50,581 nt of DNA from SLID01 sp041667545 (GTDB taxonomy: Bacteria; Omnitrophota; Gorgyraeia; Tantalellales; Tantalellaceae): positions 1 through 50,581 of the forward strand of contig JBAYES010000009.1 of the NCBI GenBank assembly GCA_041667545.1. Reading direction: 5' to 3'. A program made the position numbers and the translations under genes. Shown in pieces: positions 49,301 through 50,581 of the stretch; the first letter of the stretch is position 1, and each line of letters opens with the position of its first letter. The notes beneath the pieces were generated by a model, which was not told where the DNA came from, searched no databases, and worked only from the letters and a program-made list of their open reading frames with translations.

Positions 49301-50581
49301 AGAAAATGAGCGAAAGGGAAGATTTCACCGCGATCCTGCCCAGACGGTTCATATGCAGGGAGATGTCCGAGCGATCCGAAAAAGACGGAGAGGTTGTATC
49401 AAAAAAGAGCGAAATTATCGTTTTGTACCCTGACGAGAAAGTTTTTTACAAACAGTCCATAGATGAGTCCGGGCCGTTTGCCCGCACGGAGATCATGGCC
49501 CGTAACGCCCGAAATAACGCCATCTTACAGCAGGTATTTGAAGGGGACACTTTCGTGGAGGAGAATACCCAGCTTGTAATAGACGAGAACACGCCGGATG
49601 AGAAATGGATACAGCTTGAGACCCGCTCGTTCGGAGTTTACGCCGATCCGCGTGAGCGACCCAGAAGATACACGCATCTGGAGCATTTCGGGAGCATATA
49701 CCTGCAGGATGGCCTTGTGCGGCGGTACCATGACAACAAGGAAGTCCCGCTTATAGGCAGTTTCTTTAAAAACATGGACAAAGATGAACATCGTGACCCT
49801 GAGTTTAAAGCCACGGAGGACCTGAAAGGGATATCAATACCCCGCGGGTCTTTCTGCGGTGTTACTCTTCATTACGATCCCCGCGACCAGAGAACGGTAG
49901 TCGCGCGTGAATACCGTGTAACCGACCCGCAGGGCAACCTTATTTTTTCGAATACGGTGAACGAATATTCCAGTATACAGTTCGTCTATGATCCGCGGGA
50001 TAATACGGTCAGGCAAACCGTCTTTATTAACGGGCATCTTATTAAGGATGAGTCCTATTACGACCGTGACCTCTGGATACTGCTGGAAAGTAAGATTTTT
50101 AAGCCGCGCGAAGACGGTTCCGGCGGGACATACCTGTATGAACATCATACGGCGGATGAGATCACACCTGAAAGCCCCGAGGATGTGAGGATGTATGAAC
50201 AGCTTGACGGGACCCGTTCCGAGATACTGGCCGGCAGGCATAGCAAGGTAAAAAGATATGACGGGAAAGGGAGAGTCGCAACTAGCCAGATAATCTACAG
50301 TTCCGAAATGAAAGAGGACATCTCCAGGGCGGGTGTCTGGGGTAATTTTGAGATGATCGAGAACGGGGAACGTCTCAAACAGACATACAGGTCTATTCCG
50401 ATAATGGACGGTCAAGATCATGGGCCCTTCGTAATAGAGAATGTAGGGACTTTCACCATAAAGGGAAGGTTCTTGAGCATTTTACGGCCCGGGGAAACAG
50501 AAGCGACGGTCATAGAGGCCGATAATAACAGCAAATTCAGCATAGAGCGTCAGTGGAAAGAGGGGGAAGGGGGACGGAAGA
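44686..50581 (+). CDS. Giant gene 3 (incomplete at right edge): anchor, TraB/ChaN-like, Tat-like motif, beta-rich region
   Basis: Open frame of at least 1,965 codons running off the window. A charged n-region precedes the hydrophobic helix AMFLILAFLSADIVRAQG (about residues 45-62), a signal anchor. The TraB/ChaN-like domain (IQDAHASLSAQYS, LEGAEG, TGGFHSDGL) is homologous to that of giant gene 1. At residues 736-742 TRRDLLK followed by GILAAAAAQILPGA is a twin-arginine-type signal in the middle of the chain. Residues about 760-1270 are unknown, mostly helical. From about 1,270 onward the protein is beta-rich, with repeated tyrosine-containing strands and one YDGKGRVATSQIIYS stretch reminiscent of YD/RHS repeats, but too weak to call. 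Separate promoter and ribosome site. Confidence 0.85.
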   Translation, partial: MNVWKISWSKLKGIFRQPARGISDDIEGISTFRRRHALFFKTTAMFLILAFLSADIVRAQGAAPLWQNTKADMPVRTPEVHGIEVPYEQGKPVDAYSNGGDEIIINIQDAHASLSAQYSIIDLLQSLYAKYDLDVIALEGAEGPLDLSLLRSFPDADVRRRTSEGLMREGLMSAGELFSIISEDSLHVYGIESDDLYQANIKALNDIMDTQSESLSNTMALQRALNVLKERIFSDDLMTLTEHAYKHREGDVTFAEHWDVVSDIALRHGITITPADGLSDLLTTIELEKEIDFNRANRERNIVIDVLSRMLEKDALEELVQISVRFKTGRVSQGEFHRYLAAQAETAGLDPEEYGNLISFTRYVTIYEDMDILEIFGFMDDIERTVREKLFRNDEERELYHIDRALRIIEKLYTISLTTDDRRYMSEYGEYFTREKIKEFIREKCHKYALKPDEKYDLDAIYGNLHKGYEFYELAEKRNAAMIQKTVKAMRQNGKKAAALITGGFHSDGLKGLIKGNGLSYLVILPKFENDKDRPYITVLTNRKQPYEELIAKGEYSLAVPLYSTGPDKTRIVDKVLMDIAAGVGNQLFAGKALADIEQKMPDLRREMYQRAREELGSLENRSKGWEKRPEGTVEDVSHVLGIRSPADGSPADIDDKVEFSVKPIRPRGRLVVKVTRRDGDGERSVYVERLKDGEVNVIRADDTLPEEIAEAEKVEDRRRGRRIDAPGVDDKAGLTRRDLLKGILAAAAAQILPGANMSKADDRRYLITKGTEIQKDTLDVFSRPGDVKRYVLYRKIDPVSREEAGIILTRESVKHPMEYKYVKIAGDEVVLDINYDVFDAWASMRNVAPAPHSMVPYETISEEVKKSILTPLKQKYPEEMANISNVSDDEWVDIFVDLCEVHRLTPPMAKAHIEGVGKWLAVIIKKLEQLNAGVEMVPEILFMPIYDIRPYDQTYRVKQGFPDLLTLLSLADYMQSLETDISFHKKTGRDVSNDYLVPILRIGVESHRRYPGKIDMDAVQTEQEIARIRKQIANRRIFQAWHMARIHYAEGVHYDAKKPMMESAIRHARAEERIGALSVGADPWFIKYFRPKFRGAFDRERFEESAAFSRYYSHMVAQRMSPEGYRAMEKTRSELGKLLNEEFGDYNELSLEELVAVPEAPDSGFFKAVYDLFSFPEMYKGSASEPLILTMKRMTELDRLFKAFKSIIEHHRVRGTHLGDVSVSEMQRIMDSTVHNADWRAFFKKVTAGQKKRFKSPDIFKILFFVNTRQTGPVLIEEGPDKGKYGNTYYRADYKTVEHTEILVLDARERALYKEEYSPQGKLRLKVRSLYFDKASEVEVKGAKDGEIHKISIPEGAERHSIERYYQTKAEPVGTEVVIVDKSSNLIYKRTKTGDTVTVHRKFTRAGEKYPTMRMERYRSGALSEWAEYQVRGKRWFMTGHENLESNEKASFEISEIPSKEGVNNLVLEGQRKDAQGRLHRHRTVFRGTDDFFDTPAEVLEDKQITTQAILGHEYKTTRETKLNRDRELPRKVLDRLEKMSEREDFTAILPRRFICREMSERSEKDGEVVSKKSEIIVLYPDEKVFYKQSIDESGPFARTEIMARNARNNAILQQVFEGDTFVEENTQLVIDENTPDEKWIQLETRSFGVYADPRERPRRYTHLEHFGSIYLQDGLVRRYHDNKEVPLIGSFFKNMDKDEHRDPEFKATEDLKGISIPRGSFCGVTLHYDPRDQRTVVAREYRVTDPQGNLIFSNTVNEYSSIQFVYDPRDNTVRQTVFINGHLIKDESYYDRDLWILLESKIFKPREDGSGGTYLYEHHTADEITPESPEDVRMYEQLDGTRSEILAGRHSKVKRYDGKGRVATSQIIYSSEMKEDISRAGVWGNFEMIENGERLKQTYRSIPIMDGQDHGPFVIENVGTFTIKGRFLSILRPGETEATVIEADNNSKFSIERQWKEGEGGRK
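46885..46965 (+). other. Gene 3 residues 734-760: internal Tat-like signal
   Basis: TRRDLLK fits the twin-arginine consensus (S/T-R-R-x-F/L-L-K) and is followed by a moderately hydrophobic Ala-rich stretch and a possible Ala-x-Ala-like end (MSKADD). Normally this is at the N-terminus. Its position suggests that a separate Tat-exported gene was fused onto the upstream domain. Confidence 0.6.

Noticed and set aside
48500..50581. RHS/YD-repeat toxin region in gene 3
   Set aside because: Only one or two YD-like stretches. The spacing is irregular and no RHS core motif is visible.

Overview
The window is almost entirely three very large plus-strand genes: 287-33616 (11,109 aa), 33978-43457 (3,159 aa) and 44686 to the right edge (at least 1,965 aa, incomplete). 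Each starts with a hydrophobic export or anchor sequence. Each strings together domains that are normally separate proteins. The likely source is a bacterium of the candidate phylum Omnitrophota, which is known for giant genes; this is inferred from gene size and domain style, because the window has no rRNA or other marker gene.

Layout. Positions 1-119 hold the end of an IS110-type insertion sequence, with the first 11 codons of its transposase on the minus strand. It appears to interrupt a palindromic repeat. A good extended -10 promoter (211-239) precedes giant gene 1. In order, gene 1 carries: membrane anchor and TraB/ChaN-like domain, membrane module, degenerate kinase-like domain, membrane module, M48 metalloprotease, a long helical region, UbiB-type kinase, histidine-kinase-like ATPase, HExxH membrane module, GNAT acetyltransferase, membrane module, degenerate kinase-like domain, second HExxH membrane module, HEAT-like helices, third HExxH membrane module, a degenerate and an intact histidine-decarboxylase-like domain, three near-identical 99-residue repeats separated by other domains, coiled coil, two methyltransferase-like domains, a low-GC kinase-like insert between duplicated membrane hairpins, a caspase-like domain, membrane helices, a sigma-70-like region, membrane module, a glutamate/leucine-dehydrogenase-like domain and a degenerate GHKL ATPase.

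Giant gene 2 (own extended -10 and Shine-Dalgarno) combines a ribulose-phosphate-3-epimerase-like barrel, two APH-type kinases, a GatZ/KbaZ-like aldolase domain, a HAD hydrolase, a third degenerate kinase, a B12-binding-type radical SAM domain and a stranded kinase N-lobe. Giant gene 3 repeats the anchor plus TraB/ChaN-like start of gene 1, has an internal Tat-like motif, and continues into beta-rich sequence.

The gaps between genes (361 and 1,228 nt) contain nested inverted repeats, a 48-bp tandem array, three 109-bp units and a 99-bp MITE-like palindrome, which share sequence blocks with each other. Inside gene 1, repeated linkers and duplicated membrane modules sit at domain borders, as if the gene grew by duplicating and inserting cassettes. 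The most provocative arrangement is the sigma-like domain between membrane segments in a chain that also carries several protease-like domains, which suggests, but does not prove, regulated proteolytic release.
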